Assembly (NCBI GenBank): GCA_034620365.1
Contig: JAQGEQ010000043.1
Location: 372,001 to 436,000, forward strand
Length of the DNA stretch: 64,000 nt
Reading direction: 5' to 3'
Origin: Pegea sp. RAD2-039
Lineage: Eukaryota; Chordata; Thaliacea; Salpida; Salpidae
Shown: positions 25,730 to 45,600 of the stretch, one piece after another
Position numbering within the stretch: position 1 is the stretch's first letter
Layout: each line of letters opens with the position of its first letter
Position numbers and translations under genes: made by a program
Notes under the pieces: generated by a model
Told to the model about the DNA's origin: nothing
What the model saw: only the letters and a program-made list of their open reading frames with translations
The model's database searches: none

Positions 25730-28700
25730 CTATCCCCTTTCACATATTACTTCAATCACACTCGCTTCCATTAAAATCGGTTCCACACATCGATTCACAC
25801 AACTAGCAAGCACTTCATCTAGTAATGTGTGGACTACCTTCTCATCAGATACAAACCTCCACAGATATAATTGCAAATAATAACAATCAACCTGAATTAT
25901 GATCAACAGGTAACTTGAGATCCGATAACTTGAATGAAGTTTACCTGAATTTGTTGCAAGCTAAACGTCCCAAGAGTTTTCAACCGAACACATTCAATAA
26001 ATGTCTTCAGAACCAACTTAACAACTCCAGTCATAATAGAAGTTCTTGAGAATTGGACAGGTGAGAAAATGTCAACTTTTTCTGAAAACAACTTTTGGAT
26101 ATTGCTTAACAAACTGTTATCCATATGAGAACTGAAAAAATTTCTCCAAATAAGATTGGAACGAATTTAAATTCCTTTGTACCTTGGTGCATATGTACCC
26201 CAATGAGGACGATCACGTTGTCTACTAACTGATGTTTGATATGGATAAGTTTTTCTACTACTATCACTACTTCTTGCTTTTCTCATTCCTTCTTCATACA
26301 ATGAGCCCACCTATTCAACAACAACCAATCAGCAACAAGAGTTAGTTTATCTAAAAACTTACCAGCTGGTCAGTTCGTGTTATATCTTCGACAATTCGTC
26401 TCATAACAGCGCGAACTTGTCTTGGTTCTGCAGAGTTCAGCCAGTCTCTTGTTTCAACGCTGGCTCGTATCATTCGAGATATGACATTTCCACATGTCCT
26501 TACATAACAATTCAGCAATTTCTGTGCAGTTGCTCCCAACTTGATGGTCAAATCTGTAATCTGGTGAAATTTCAAGAGAATAACCGAGAAGAAAATGTTA
26601 GATGTATCTTACTGAAGTTTTTTTGTTTTTGGTTGTGATATGAAATTGTTCATCAGTTAATGTTAAGATGTACTCCACTGTAGATTGCTGAAAGTCTCGA
26701 CAAAACCTCGACATCACTAAAATGAATTCCGGGACTTGTTTCACTTCTGTCGTCTCACATAAGTCAGTCATCACTCTACAAGAAGTTTATCAGTGAAGAA
26801 TCTTTAAGTATTTACTGCTGATTTACTTGCTTATATGAAGAATGAAATCAACAATGATGTCTTCTCTCACATCTTTACAACTAAATTCTCGTCTTCAACA
26901 AAAAACTTCGATTAAAAGATTTTGTGAAAGTGTTTCCTGACTTACTGAAAGTATTTGATATTCGAAAAGTTGTTGTCACTAATTGTGAAAAGCTGTATGT
27001 CAGCTAAAGTAGATTTAATTTGATTTAACAAAGAAGAGGCAGCAACATTGATCAGTTCCAATAAATCTAATGATTTATTCACTACAAATGTACATCAAAA
27101 CAACTGTTACAGGAAATCATCAAATGAAACTTACCACCAGATACTGGTTCAATAGCAGTTCGAATATCATCCAAACAATCAGATAAATACTCCTTCAAAG
27201 ACAGATTAAAATGTTCGCACCTTGCTTTAATCACTCGAATAACGATATCTTTTCCATGGTTCATCATGTTCGATTCAGGCAGAAGATTTTTGGTGGCTTG
27301 TAGCCTGCCGGAGTTTGAATTATTATTACTTTCAAAGGGTGCTGATTGAAATCAGAAAACCTTCGGTAAAATCGATCAAGTGCTCGAACCATCAAAGAAT
27401 TATCCTGAATTCGTTTATCATCCATCAAACGTTCTTCTACTAATTTGAAATAAGCATCTAGTAATTGTTCAACAAATAATTCCAATTTATTTGAAGCTAT
27501 TATTTTAACTTCATTTTCATCTTCCTGTAAATTTCAAATCTTATTTAAAAATTGTAATATCATTAACAGATATATTTTTGATAAAAATGTGAAAGTTTAT
27601 ATTTTTATAATCTGTTTCTAGTATCTTTGCTTTAAACTTATTTATATCATGTAAATAACTTAATAAAATTTATAACCAAGGTTTGAAATTTTCTTCCTGA
27701 ATCCATCATTACATCAAAATCTATCACCTTTTTTGAAATTCCGTTTAAAAAATATGATTTTAGTAATTTTATCAATAATTGATATATAATATTGTCAGTT
27801 TCTTCATTTCTTCACTTATTTTGTTAATTTGTATTCTTAATGGATAATCTATATTTACTTATGTCTCTACAACTTTGCTATTTTTTCTACACTTCTTAAG
27901 TTCAGGTGCAGTACTTAAGATCTTCTCATTATCTTCCTGCTCGCATTTTTTTCTTTGTCATTAGAGCTGTATGATTTGCAGCCATGCATTGTAGAGAATA
28001 AATAAGTATTAAATCAGGAAAACTATTAACACCCACAAATACTCAGGAATTTTCACAAGTGCCAAATCAACCCAACAAGTTTTCTTCTGATATAATTAAC
28101 AGGTCAATTTAATCAAGTTTGTTTAAAAGGCCATGAATAAAACATTGTAGTTCAAACATACCTTAAAAACTGATATAATTTTAGTATAAAACTTTTTAAA
28201 TACTGATTTTGAAAAAACACTTAACAAACCTGGAACTCTTTAGAAGCTTTTGTAAAATATTGTTCATCTTGAAGAAAGAGTTTTCCATATGAAGCTATAG
28301 TTAGGGCCAAGTTACTAAGAAATCCATTGCAGCCATAATCCACAAATTCCAAAACATTAACTTAATTAAAAAAGATGAGACAAGAAAAATATTTGAAATA
28401 GAAAGCTACCTGATTTTTCTTTGGTACAATCAGTTGAAAGAAAAAACTTCAGTCCCTTAAGAGTAATAATATATAATTACAGCTAAATTAGTTTTGAAAA
28501 TTAAAAATTTACCTTTAAATTGTCTTCAAGTTTTTTTCTTGAATGTTCTAAATATTCATCACAAAGTACATCTGCTGGCTCCTCTAGCTTTAAAAGCAAG
28601 TCTACACAATCACTCAATTGCTCAGTACTGGAGTCCTGAAAGAATATTCTCTCTCAAGTTTTAGTTTTCATTACTTTTTATTTTACACTTAAAGAAAATT

Positions 28701-29721
28701 TTAACATTTATTTTCTCTGAAAGTAAGTACAACTTCAAATTTCTATTTTACTACTTGATTAATAATTGCACAATATTTATAATTACAACTTGTTGGTAAA
28801 TTTGTATATATTTCAATGAAAAATTAAATTAAATATCTAACTTTGTTGTGAAAAGCTTCTTTAAGACGTTTAATAATTTTTCCAATTATATTGTTACAAT
28901 CCCAGTTAATTCCACTAAACGATTCCATTTCCCGATAACGATGCAAAACACTTTTAGTTTTAATATAATAAGAAACTGCTGCAGCATATGCACCCATATC
29001 TAAACACTTCTGAAGTCGTGCAGGCAACTCAAACAAGAACTGAAGCTTTTGAAGAACTGAATGTACACTAGAAAGTTTTTCAATCTTTTCTCTATTAACC
29101 TATACTCAAAAAACATTTTTATTTCTACTTTCATTAACTTTTAAATCTTACCATCATTGATGAATTGATATTTGAATTTAACTCTGTTATAGTAGCCATA
29201 TTGTTGGTGAGCTTTTCCATTTGATCTTCCATTTGGCGAAAATCTCTTTTCATTGTTCTAATTGTATCTGTTGCACTGATAAACTTGTTGTAGTTTTCAT
29301 AAACCAGTGTCTGTAGAACCATTGTTTACTAAATATTTTGAGAGCAAGAACTATACCGATGTCACCTGCATTTCACTATCAAGGGTTCTTATCTGTTTTG
29401 CCATTTCATTTTCACAATCCATTAACTCCGATAAAGACTTTTCCTAAGTAAACATTAAGGTTATAAATCAAAAGTATGCGAAAATAATTAGAGAAAAGTA
29501 AAAACATATTATCAACATTTGTTTTAAACTAACATCTTCTAGATAATACTCACATGCTTTAGTTTTTGTAAATACATCTCAGAGTTAAAGTTAGAACTAT
29601 CAATATCTAATATATCATTTTGATCAGATGCAGATTTATTTCCATTTCCATAATACATCTTTAACATATCTTTATGGCGACCTCTTTTTATTTCATCTGG
29701 TATATCATCGTCTTCGTTCAT
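25730..29721 (-). CDS. VPS51: VPS51, GARP/EARP tethering complex subunit
   Basis: Sixteen coding segments from ATG 29721 to stop 25730: 29554-29721, 29366-29443, 29152-29310, 28842-29099, 28513-28635, 28410-28455, 28230-28360, 27135-27524, 26946-27081, 26827-26892, 26613-26775, 26363-26560, 26183-26310, 25945-26131 and 25730-25891, with 27135-27524 needing to be split or corrected by one base. Matches to human VPS51 include [17 protein letters not shown], the coiled-coil [66 protein letters not shown] and the final VIEVICERG. Length (about 790 aa) matches the human protein (782). VPS51 joins VPS52, VPS53 and VPS54 or VPS50 to tether endosome-derived vesicles at the trans-Golgi or recycling endosomes. 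Most introns are 49-57 nt. The frame changes inside 27135-27524. Confidence 0.93.
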
Positions 29722-30984
29722 TTTTTAGTTTAAATAAAATAATACTTTCCTAAATTAGTTTTAAAAATTCCAAGCAAAGTTAAGATTTTAAACTGAATAA
29801 AAAAATAATAATTATTATCTATATTTTTCAATGTAATTAAAATTAATGTATAGATTTCTTAACATAAGTAATATGTAGAAACAAAACTAAGAATTAAATA
29901 TTTGTGATATAAAGCTTAATCTTGAATGTAATAATAATTTATTATCATTATTTCTTTTAATATTATTTATAAAATTCAGTTTATTGAATTACAATAAGAT
30001 TTTAGGTTTTAATTCAAACTTAAAAATTTAAGGTTTAAATCAAATTAACTTATAAATCAATTTATTAGTAAACAAAGTAGTTGTCTGGATAAATTCATAC
30101 ACAATGATAATCTATTACTAAATATATTCAGATAAAACATATAAGCAAAATATGTAAAAAATATAATTCAGTTTTTTTCATTTATTAAAAACCATTACAT
30201 ATTTTTAAATTATAAGTGAATGGTATTGTTTTAATGAAAAAATAATACATTAAGAAAAACGTCATTAAAAAAGCTGATTTTTAAAAAATAGTTCGTAAAT
30301 AGTTTACAAGTGATTCTTTACAAGGTATTGCTTCGTTTCTTGTCGCACTTCAAACATAAAAACTGCATTAAATTAGAAATATATTATCTCAGTACTGTAA
30401 ATAATCAATAAACACATTTTGAGTATTTACGTTTTTGGATTGGCGAGTACTAATATGGTTTTCAATTAAAAAGATTGAAGATGAGTTAGTTTGTTTGTTA
30501 ATTTCAACCAAAAAATCAGTAAGTTGTGTAACAAATATCATTGATTAACATTCAAGAGACATTAGTTTCATTTTGTTCAAATTTAAAGATGAGAAACGAT
30601 TTGAGGCGGTATTGCACAAATATGCTCTTCGGCCAGTACAACATTAAGGACTGATTTAAAAAACTGTTTCAGAAACTGATTTTCTTCTTGGCAATCAAAG
30701 TTACTATAAACCCTCGTACTTTGTATTAAGCAAAATACTTAGTCATTTATATGTCCCTGAAAGCTTTGGTGGAGCTGCGCTGAGCAAATAAGATAATAAA
30801 AGATAACAATTTCAGATAAGGTCAATTATTATCTACAACGCGCTTTTATATTTATATACTCTAAAATACCTCCTTTTGAAGCCTCTTTATACTCAAAGTA
30901 ATTTTATGACCAAATTTTTAAGTTTCATTCTTATGTATAAAGTTACTTTATTATTATTGACAAATTTGAAAGGAATTAAAGCCT
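29722..30984. other. Upstream flank of VPS51
   Basis: AT-rich sequence that should include the VPS51 promoter and 5'UTR. No further exon or motif could be supported, up to the LINE tail near 30985. Confidence 0.5.
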
Positions 30985-31690
30985 TTTATTATTTATTTAC
31001 TTATTTCAATAAATGCGAAGGAGGGTACCCGAAAAGAGCACCTCTCGCTTACACACATTCTCACAATAACATCTATTTGGCCAAAAATAACGAAAGTAAA
31101 AGATGTAACACATGGTATTTCGATATCACTCAAAGCATATAACAGTGAACAATTACATGGAATGTTAATAATATAAGAAAGAGAAAAAAATCACAGTTTA
31201 GAAATGACAATATTGGCAATATTATAACGGTTCAACTTCTGCTTGAACAATGCGAGTGACTTCGACATGGAAATGTCTGATGGCAGCTGATTCCATGTAT
31301 TAATTGTACGGTATGAGAAAAAATTTGCTCTGACCAATGTGATATAGGTGACTATGTGATATAGGCTTATTAAAATGTAATGTGTGTCGTCTGAGCTGAT
31401 ATAACTTGAGGGAAGGACTAGTAGAAAAGAAATAATCAAACTGAATGTCAATTAAATTGTGGATAATTTTAAAAATAAGAATTAAGTCGTATTTAATCCG
31501 TCAGATTTCCAAAGTATCTAAATTGAAGAAGCTGAGACGATGTTTAAAATTATCATATTTAATATTAAGTTTCCCATTTTATGAACTGAATGAAACTCAT
31601 AAAGATGAAGTTACAAGTCATAGAAGTCGAACATTCCCTGGGTTGCTTTACATTGAACATCTATATTTCTAACTAATGGGATCTTTTAGT
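30985..31690 (-). mobile_element. 5'-truncated non-LTR retrotransposon (CR1/Jockey-like), 3' end
   Basis: The minus strand codes the C-terminal end of a LINE reverse transcriptase ORF2. A thumb-region stretch (HRLSFFNLDTLE, DLILIFKIIHNLIDI) is followed in another frame by LVRANFFSYRTINTWNQLP, then SLALFKQKLNRY and a stop at 31191. Downstream is a 3'UTR of about 180 nt (including CCATGTGTTACAT and GAATGTGTGTAAGCGAGAG) and a short A/T-rich tail near 30985-31015. An in-frame stop and at least one frameshift show it is dead. A second copy of the same end lies at 59880-60240. Clade assignment is tentative because most of the RT is missing. Confidence 0.8.
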
Positions 31691-32441
31691 TATGTCAGCC
31701 GAGTTTTGAGCAATTTTATATTTAAGGTGGTGTTATTAATAAGCAGAAGCTTCTTGCTTTTATTAAATGTTAAACTTACTTTTGTAAAGTGTTAAGCACA
31801 AGTCAGAAGTTTCATATAATTGATTTAAACTGCTAATGTCTTGCAATGAATATTTGAATGCTGTCACTTTTATTAATCGTTATTTTTTAATCGAGTCGAA
31901 AAAAGCTGGCTTGAAATTTTCATGAAGATTAAAAACGTGTTACTTGGATAACACAAGAGTGAATTGGTTCAGACGGTAAAATAAAGATAATTTTTTAAAT
32001 TAATTCACTCATTAAATAATAAGCAAATATAACTTTAAGATTGAAGTGTTAACAAAATGTCTAAGCAAGTTAGTTTCTATGTAGTGAGCTTTTCTTACAA
32101 AGTGAGTAGAAGAAATAACCTTTTGCCATTTAGCATTTACTTAAGCATCTTTGCGTGGAATTAAAGAGATTATTTTCAAAAATAAATAAATTCTATTCAA
32201 GTGTTGAAGAAAATTAAATTTCAAGAAACTAAATATCAACCAAAAACCATCACCACCAAATTGAAATTTTCTCTTGCATCGACTCAAACAAAATGGAAAA
32301 ACAAACTCAAACGGAATCAACTATTTAATACCTCATCATTGAGACAATGTAGATGGTGAGAACTTGAAGCAAGAAATAAAAATAAGTTTACTCAGAGTGG
32401 TAAGTGAATAGGTAAACATAGAAAAAATGAATTCATTAGGA
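31691..32441. other. Intergenic stretch between the LINE and the PI4KB 3' end
   Basis: Probably contains the PI4KB 3'UTR. Nothing else could be supported. Confidence 0.5.
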
Positions 32442-38361
<5,920 letters not shown>

Positions 38362-39036
38362 CTCGACATGAATGATGACAAATTGGAAGAATAAAAAACT
38401 AAATCTGAAAAGAGAACATGATATGAGACTTATTGTTTATTATACAAACTTATCAGAAGATTTTTCAAATAACTTGATACAAAACCATGTTTGAAATGAA
38501 TTAATTTTAATGAGATTTTATCGGGCTTGTATGAGAAAGCAACTAATATTTTTTCTTAAACTTTGAACTCAGTATTATTCTTAAAAAAATACCATAATAA
38601 AACTTTGATCAATTTTAAGAGTAACTTTTATAAGTAAAAAATGATTATTCAAGTTCACAAAAGAAACTAGAATACCAAAGCAAGAAATTTGGATTAGACA
38701 AGCTAAAATTTGATCTAAAATTTTAACTTGCACCAATTCAGGTAAATGGAAAAAATTGTTTAAGAATTTGAATAAAAGCTCACTCGATTCAAATCTTTTT
38801 CACACTGTATTTATTCATATCACTAAGACTTTGACAAACTAACATTTATTAAATTAATCAATATAAAAAAGTCACCAAAAATGTATAAAACTTTCAAGCT
38901 GCATTATTAAGAAAGCATTTTAAGAAAGTAATAAAGAACTTTCAACAACTTGTATTTTACAACAAACCAGGTGAAACATCTAACTTTTTTATTACTTATT
39001 TATATATAAGAAGTTATCTGATTTGATAAAAATAAA
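38362..39036. other. PI4KB upstream region / TIPIN downstream region
   Basis: 675 nt between two tandem minus-strand genes. A good acceptor (TTCTCTTTTCAG on the minus strand, exon starting at 38404) lies 43 nt before the PI4KB ATG, suggesting a 5'UTR intron or spliced leader. No poly(A) signal was assigned for TIPIN. Confidence 0.4.
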
Positions 39037-39681
39037 TCAGTCATTTTGGTCAGCTGGGTTGATTTGAGCACCATGAATATTGATATAAGACAAGGAGGTT
39101 GCTTCAGATTCATCATATTCAATCTCTGAATCCTCACCACTATTTTCATCATCACTTGGATTATTTTGTACCACCTGATCAACAGGAGCAAGTCCCATTC
39201 TCATCTTCTGCATAGCAACTCGGATCTGACTTTTGTTGCCCAACATCTCAATTTTCTCTAGGGTATCATCAAACTTATATTTAGGATACAAGCGATGTGC
39301 CCAATGTTCTAACTTTGACATCAGTTGATTTAAATCTTCATACACATTACTTGTTCCTCTAAATTTCAAACTTCCTGAAAGGTTTCTAAGAGCAGGCAAA
39401 CCTCGATCACTCAACATTTTGCTTACATCAAGTTTTGGGCCACGGTTCATACTTTTCTTCTTGGATGAGCTTATCATGGGTACATCTTCTAGCTCTGCAA
39501 ATAATCCACTATTGACTGGGTTTTGTTCTTCTTCAACTTTATGTTCTATTTCATAGTCCATAGGAACAGGAGGAGCAGGCAAACGTCCAATGAAGTTTTC
39601 TTCCTCCACATCATTAAGACCAGCATTAAATTGTGGTACATCAACAAAGTAGAGATCATTATCACTCTCTGTTCGACTCAT
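39037..39681 (-). CDS. TIPIN: TIPIN (Timeless-interacting, Swi3/Csm3 family)
   Basis: One uninterrupted frame of 214 codons. Residues about 82-164 form the Swi3 domain: PKLDVSKMLSDRGLPALRN, LKFRG, EDLNQLMSKLEHWAHRLYP, then DDTLEKIEMLGNKSQI. These match human TIPIN (LDAQRLISERGLPALR, MEHWAHRLFPK). TIPIN binds Timeless in the fork-protection complex, stabilises paused replication forks and supports ATR-Chk1 signalling with RPA. The flanks are acidic and low-complexity. The ATG at 39681 is chosen because upstream codons lack similarity and are AT-rich. The human gene is split by several introns, so the single exon here stands out among intron-rich neighbours. Same strand as PI4KB, 675 nt upstream of it. 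Confidence 0.93.
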   Translation of the reverse strand: MSRTESDNDLYFVDVPQFNAGLNDVEEENFIGRLPAPPVPMDYEIEHKVEEEQNPVNSGLFAELEDVPMISSSKKKSMNRGPKLDVSKMLSDRGLPALRNLSGSLKFRGTSNVYEDLNQLMSKLEHWAHRLYPKYKFDDTLEKIEMLGNKSQIRVAMQKMRMGLAPVDQVVQNNPSDDENSGEDSEIEYDESEATSLSYINIHGAQINPADQND

Positions 39682-42600
39682 CCTTGACAAGCTAATTTTT
39701 GAGTTTATGAAATTTAGAAAAATTATCAGTACATCTACTTTCAATGAAAAGGTTATCTAAAATAGCTTCCTTTAGAGTTGCTAAAAAAATACTTCAAATA
39801 AGCCCACACATAAATCATAACTCTTTTTGATTATATAAAAAATTAAATAGTTTATGGCTTCATAATTTTATTTCCATTTATGTTATAACAAAATTAACAT
39901 TTTAACAAAAAAATAATTAAAATTTACAAAGACAACAAGGATAAAAAACAAAATTTATCAAAAAAGATTTGGTTTCAAAATAAAATAATTTATTATTAAG
40001 AGAGTTTAATCACTGAAAAGCTTGAAAGAAATAATAATAATAAAAATAATATTTAATAAAAAACTTTTTTAAATATGTTAAAGACGATCAAACTAAATGA
40101 TATTTGAGGAATTATTTTTAGTTTCACAAAAACAAAAAAGAATATTTCTGATAAGGTAATAGTTAATTTCATGCTATAAATAAAAAACAACTATACTTAT
40201 CTATACAGGATAAACAACAATTGATCTGTCATTGGTTATTTAAGATTTCTAATTTTATTATTTTAGAAAAAATAAATATTTGTTCTTATCATAATAACTT
40301 TAATGAAAACCTAATAAATGAATTTTAGATTTGTACAAACTCTAATTTTAAAATTTAAACATTAATCTAAAAATATACAAAAATATTATTAGTACAACCT
40401 TAGATATGTATTTTATGAACAGTTTAGAAATCAAATATAAAATTTAAGAAGTATTTCTATGAGAGACAAACAAATATAACTGAACTGTTATAATAACTTA
40501 AGTAGCTTGATTTTTCAAAGCATTATATATTATTTAAAAAAATATCTACATTACTACAAGAGCTAAAAAAAATCAAAAGTTATTAAAAAAAGTGAAAAAG
40601 ATCTAAATCTTTATATTAAAAGCTTTAAAAAGGATCACTAAGAAAGGCTATAATATCTAACACTAATTAAGATAATAAAAACTCTAGCAAAAAATGTTTA
40701 TGAAACAATAATAAAATAATTCTATCAATTAATGAATATAAGTTATATGAGTATGCTCACTTAAAAAATAAAATGTTGTTAGAATGTACCAAGATAACTA
40801 AAAATTTCATATAACAATTCAGATAACCCTTTGAAAAGATATAAGAAGTAAAATAAAACATATAAACTAAAATATTATTGACAGAAAGTCAGATAAATTA
40901 TCTCCAAAAAAATATTTATTTAACATATTTACTACAAATTAGCTACAAATTTACAGCTCTAATGGAAAACACAGAATAATGTGAGTAAAAAAAGAATGAA
41001 AATTTTTTAAGTATGACAGTTCAACATAGTGTTGAAAAATACACTACACTACAGATCATTGCAGATAAAGTAAATATAGAATTAAAAGAATGAACAAATT
41101 TATGGAAAAGCTAACAAAAATAAAGAGTATTTAACAAGAACTAAATTAAATTAAAACAATTACAACAAAACAATTACAAAACGGAACTAAAGTAAACTTT
41201 CATGCAAACTTGGAGTAAATAATCAAAATTTCATAATGCATCAACATTTTATAGTTTTCTCTGTTTATCAACCATAAATAAAATAATAATTACAAAACAT
41301 AATAAAAGTTCTTCAGATACATAAACAGATACAAAAACATATTTTATTTAAAAAAATTTTAAAAATATTTAATAAATTAAAAAGAAACTAATTTCTTATT
41401 GTCGATGACTGTTAATGAAAAGAGTAATCAAAGAAACAAATAAAAAGTTTAAAAAATTATACAAATTGAAATCTCTGATAACAACTGCTATAAACTTTAT
41501 CTGATATAAATTAAAACAAATCATCAGAAATTTTGAGGATTTTATATCAACAGTTGTTCGTATAATAATTATACAAGAAAACAAAACTTTGAGATAAAAT
41601 GGCCAAACAATTTTTGAGTAACATAAAATATTACTTATGTAATTACAAATTCACAAGTAATTTCACAAAAGTTGGTATAATAAAAAAATAATACAAATAA
41701 AATTAGTTAAAAAATAATGATTACACAAATACGAATTTTAATAATAATTAAAGTAAAGGTAAAAAAAAAAGTTTGAGTAAAGTACATTTTAACTAAAACA
41801 TTTAAATATAGTTTTAGCAACAAATAGTTAATTATAATTTTCATAATTTAACCCTCATAAATAGTTGTTAAGGAGGTGCAAGGTTAATGTTCTTAATTAA
41901 AAGTTTGTGATATTTATTCATCTATAAAGCATTGTATATTATACTTTGTATGGTAGATAGCTGATACTAGAGTAAAGGAACGATTGAATAGCTTAAAGTA
42001 TAATTAATCTCATTTTATTTTAAGTAAATTTGATGATCTTAATTAGAAATATTAATTATAATGAACGAAGATCAAAAAGTCTAATTTTAAACATCAATTA
42101 CAGTTTCAACCATATTTAGCCAAATTTTTAAAATAATAGTTAAATTGATTTAGAAATTATCACCAATTGTTATTAAACGGTTAACAATATATCTATTATT
42201 TAACAAAAGTGAGTGGACTATTTTTTAATGAGCTCACCTACTTAAAGGTTTATAAAACAGTAATCAAGTGTAGTTCTTTTCACATTTTTGACAATTTTGT
42301 TTTTATTTCTTTTAACTTTACCTTTTTTACCTTATTTCTATGTTTTTGCAACCATTTATAGAAATAGTTTAGGGTGTAGAAGATTTAGGTAAATTAAGTA
42401 ATGTTTATTTTTAAATCATACTGTGTAGCAGACTATTTTACACAATGAGTTTGGCGGATTTTTGTACTTTTTGTGTTTAAACTCAGAATAGATCACACAA
42501 CAGGCTAGTGAAATTTATTTTTATTTCTGATCAACAAAGTTCTAATAAACAACCAAGTAACCAAAAAACTCATAAAACGACCGCCTCTCGAAGCTTAATA

Positions 42601-45600
42601 TTAAGTCTCTGCAATATTGACGTCCTGTCTCTAACCTTATATTAACGTTAAAAGTTAGTAATGTTTTTTCTCTACTTAACTTTAGCGATTTTTTTAGATT
42701 GCTATCTTTCCTATGTTTTCAGAGGTTCGTTGTTAAAAAACATTCCAAATAACAGGATTAGTATCACCCAGTAAGGTATTAGGTCTTTCAATAAAGAAGT
42801 CACGGCTTGTTATCTTATTTCAGACCCTATTACTACAGCAAAATTTATAACTTCTTCTAGAATTAATTTCAGAATTTATGATTCAGTAATTTTGTTTACA
42901 AGTGGCATATTAGGCAGCCATTTCTTTTTTTTCTTTGTTTGTATTCTTTTGTAATTCTCAACAATGTTGTGCCCTTGTTGTTTTCCAATATCTTTGCATT
43001 AATTATGCTGAACTCTGGTGTTTCAGACATTTTTACCTTTAGTTTTCTGCAGTTATCTTGTATCATATTTGCTATAAAAGCCGAATGGTTTGTTATCTGC
43101 AGCCATGAGTAAAATAAATAATCTTGTAATCAATAGATGAAAATCATTCATATTATGGCCAAGAATACTCAGCGTCACTTGATTTGTATAATTTGTCACA
43201 ACAAATTTATTTTGAATGTGGGGTATACTTTCTATAAAAAAAAAAACAGGAAAAGTTTAGATTGTTTACACTTGCTTGCCAAAAGTGTGTTTAGTCATAA
43301 TTTTGACCCAACATTTTAAGCTTCAAATCTGAAAATTGTATTACAATCTGAACTTTTTCTCTAATTATCCGAGTAACTGTACTACTGAAAATACGCAGGG
43401 CAACCGAAAAACAAACGGCTTGAAAGAAATATTGTGGATATAATTGAAACTAGTTTTGATAATAGTAGCTACTACAATTTTTCTGCCATGCAATATTTAT
43501 CCATATATATAGCTTAATTGACTCGGTTAATAAAAATATTTTTTTTTTATTTATCTATTTATAAATTTTTATAAAAAATTTTCATTTATAATTTTTCTTA
43601 AAGGATTAAATAGAATATTTATTGAGATATATAATTTGATCCAAACTCAATGTAAAAAATGAAAAAATACGTTGTATACATTAGCTTGCAAAGCGTGTTT
43701 GAAGATATTTTGAATAAATATTAATTTGAACTATTAAAGTTTGTATGGTTGAATTGGTGATTCAATAGCCTTAGAGTTTCATCATTCGTAATTAAAAGTT
43801 TTTATTTTATAAGATTATTATACAAGATTTTTAACATTATTAACAGATACATAAGTATTCAATGAATAAACACCAATCGTACCATGAAGAGATAACTGAA
43901 GTAAAATTGATGAAATTTGTTAAACTATTAACTAATATCTAAAGTTTGTACGGATTCATCTTAAATTCACTAAAACTTTTATTTGCTATCACCATTACAA
44001 ACTTCTAGGACATATCCTTCTTTCATACATTCAAAGATAAAGAAATGCTAATGTTCGATTGTTTAGAAAGAGAAATAACCTGCACTTTATGTCTGTAAAT
44101 TCTTATTTTAAAAACAGTTAAAAACTAATTGCCAACAGCGCTAAATAAATCTTATAAAGTTTTTCAAGGAATTACTTTTAAATAAAACAATTGATTAAGT
44201 TCAACTAAAGCTTAGTCACAACAGTTTTTATATAGCTTGTGTTATGATTTTTTCAATTATCAGTTTGATAATACATTACTACAACTTGCCTTATAATAAT
44301 AAACTTTACTTTGTAAAGAGTAGTAGAATGACCTACTTAAGTGATCATTGAAATTTTAGTGAGTGGCCAAACATCACTTTCTACTATCTTTATGTCCGAA
44401 ATTTTATTCAATATTTCTTGTACAACAACGTAATGCCTTATTGAAGTGCTAAGTGACTGTAGATAAAAAGCAATAAATCTAGTCTACAAGATAGATACGT
44501 ATCACTATTATTTAAGTTTTTACAAAGATTTAAAAATGACTTTAATCCCAATTTGAGGTAGAGAAGAGTATGAGCAATACTGAATAGCAAAAAAATAATC
44601 TTATACCTTCAAATTTTCCTGATAAGTATTGCTTTGGCAGTATTCTATCAAATGTTAGAAGATCTAATTATGTAACTGTAGATTGCTGGTTTACATATTT
44701 TACCGGTAAAAATATTTAATAATCTTTAGTTTGATTTTTACTCTTTTAGTTTGCATAAAATTATTTTTAAGTAGCTATAAAAGGGTTTTTTAAACTTTAA
44801 GTTTTACAATTAAGAGTAACACAATTTGCATGGAAGGAAGGCTTCAACATTATACCTTTTTTAAATCTATATTTGTTTTTTAGCTTTTGTGAGTTTTATA
44901 AGCATCTCAATTTAATCGTAAACGTCTAATCATAATTTTAAATATTGATTTATGACTTCAAATGGTTTTTAAGTTATAATTAAAGCGTAAAAGCCGTCGA
45001 CAAAAGTTCAGATGAAAATTAGTGTTTAGTAAATTGGCTTATAGTTTAAGTTCGAAATGAACGAAAAAGCTACAAATTAAACGAAAAGGGAACTAACTTT
45101 TTTTATAAAACTACAGTTATTTTGCTGCCATCAATATTTTATTGAACGTTTTTAAAATGCGATTAAAAAACTTTTTCAAGCCATAGTAGCGAAACTAGTC
45201 TTATTTAGCATGCAAAAAACTATTGCTTGCTCAAGTAGTTTTTAATTATTTCCTTTCGATACCTTGACACATACAAAGCTTCATCTTTTTGCGATCTAAA
45301 AGTTCACATCAAGCTTTGACATAAAGCAAATTTCATCATAAGACGACATTCAAGAAATTAAAGTTTTCAGTCTTTACTTTACTTTCTAGATGCACATGTA
45401 ACATAACTTATACCTAATATTACAATAAAATAAAGAAAGTTAAGAATTTTGATTTTGTTTTCTGTTATCATTTCCATTTGTATCGTCCACAAAACATTAA
45501 AGCTAAAGAAAGGATTAGATTGATAGAAGAGCTTAATTTGAGTTGCTTAATATTTTCAATAGTAGAAATGACTTATCTAAGCTATACACTTACTTCTAAA

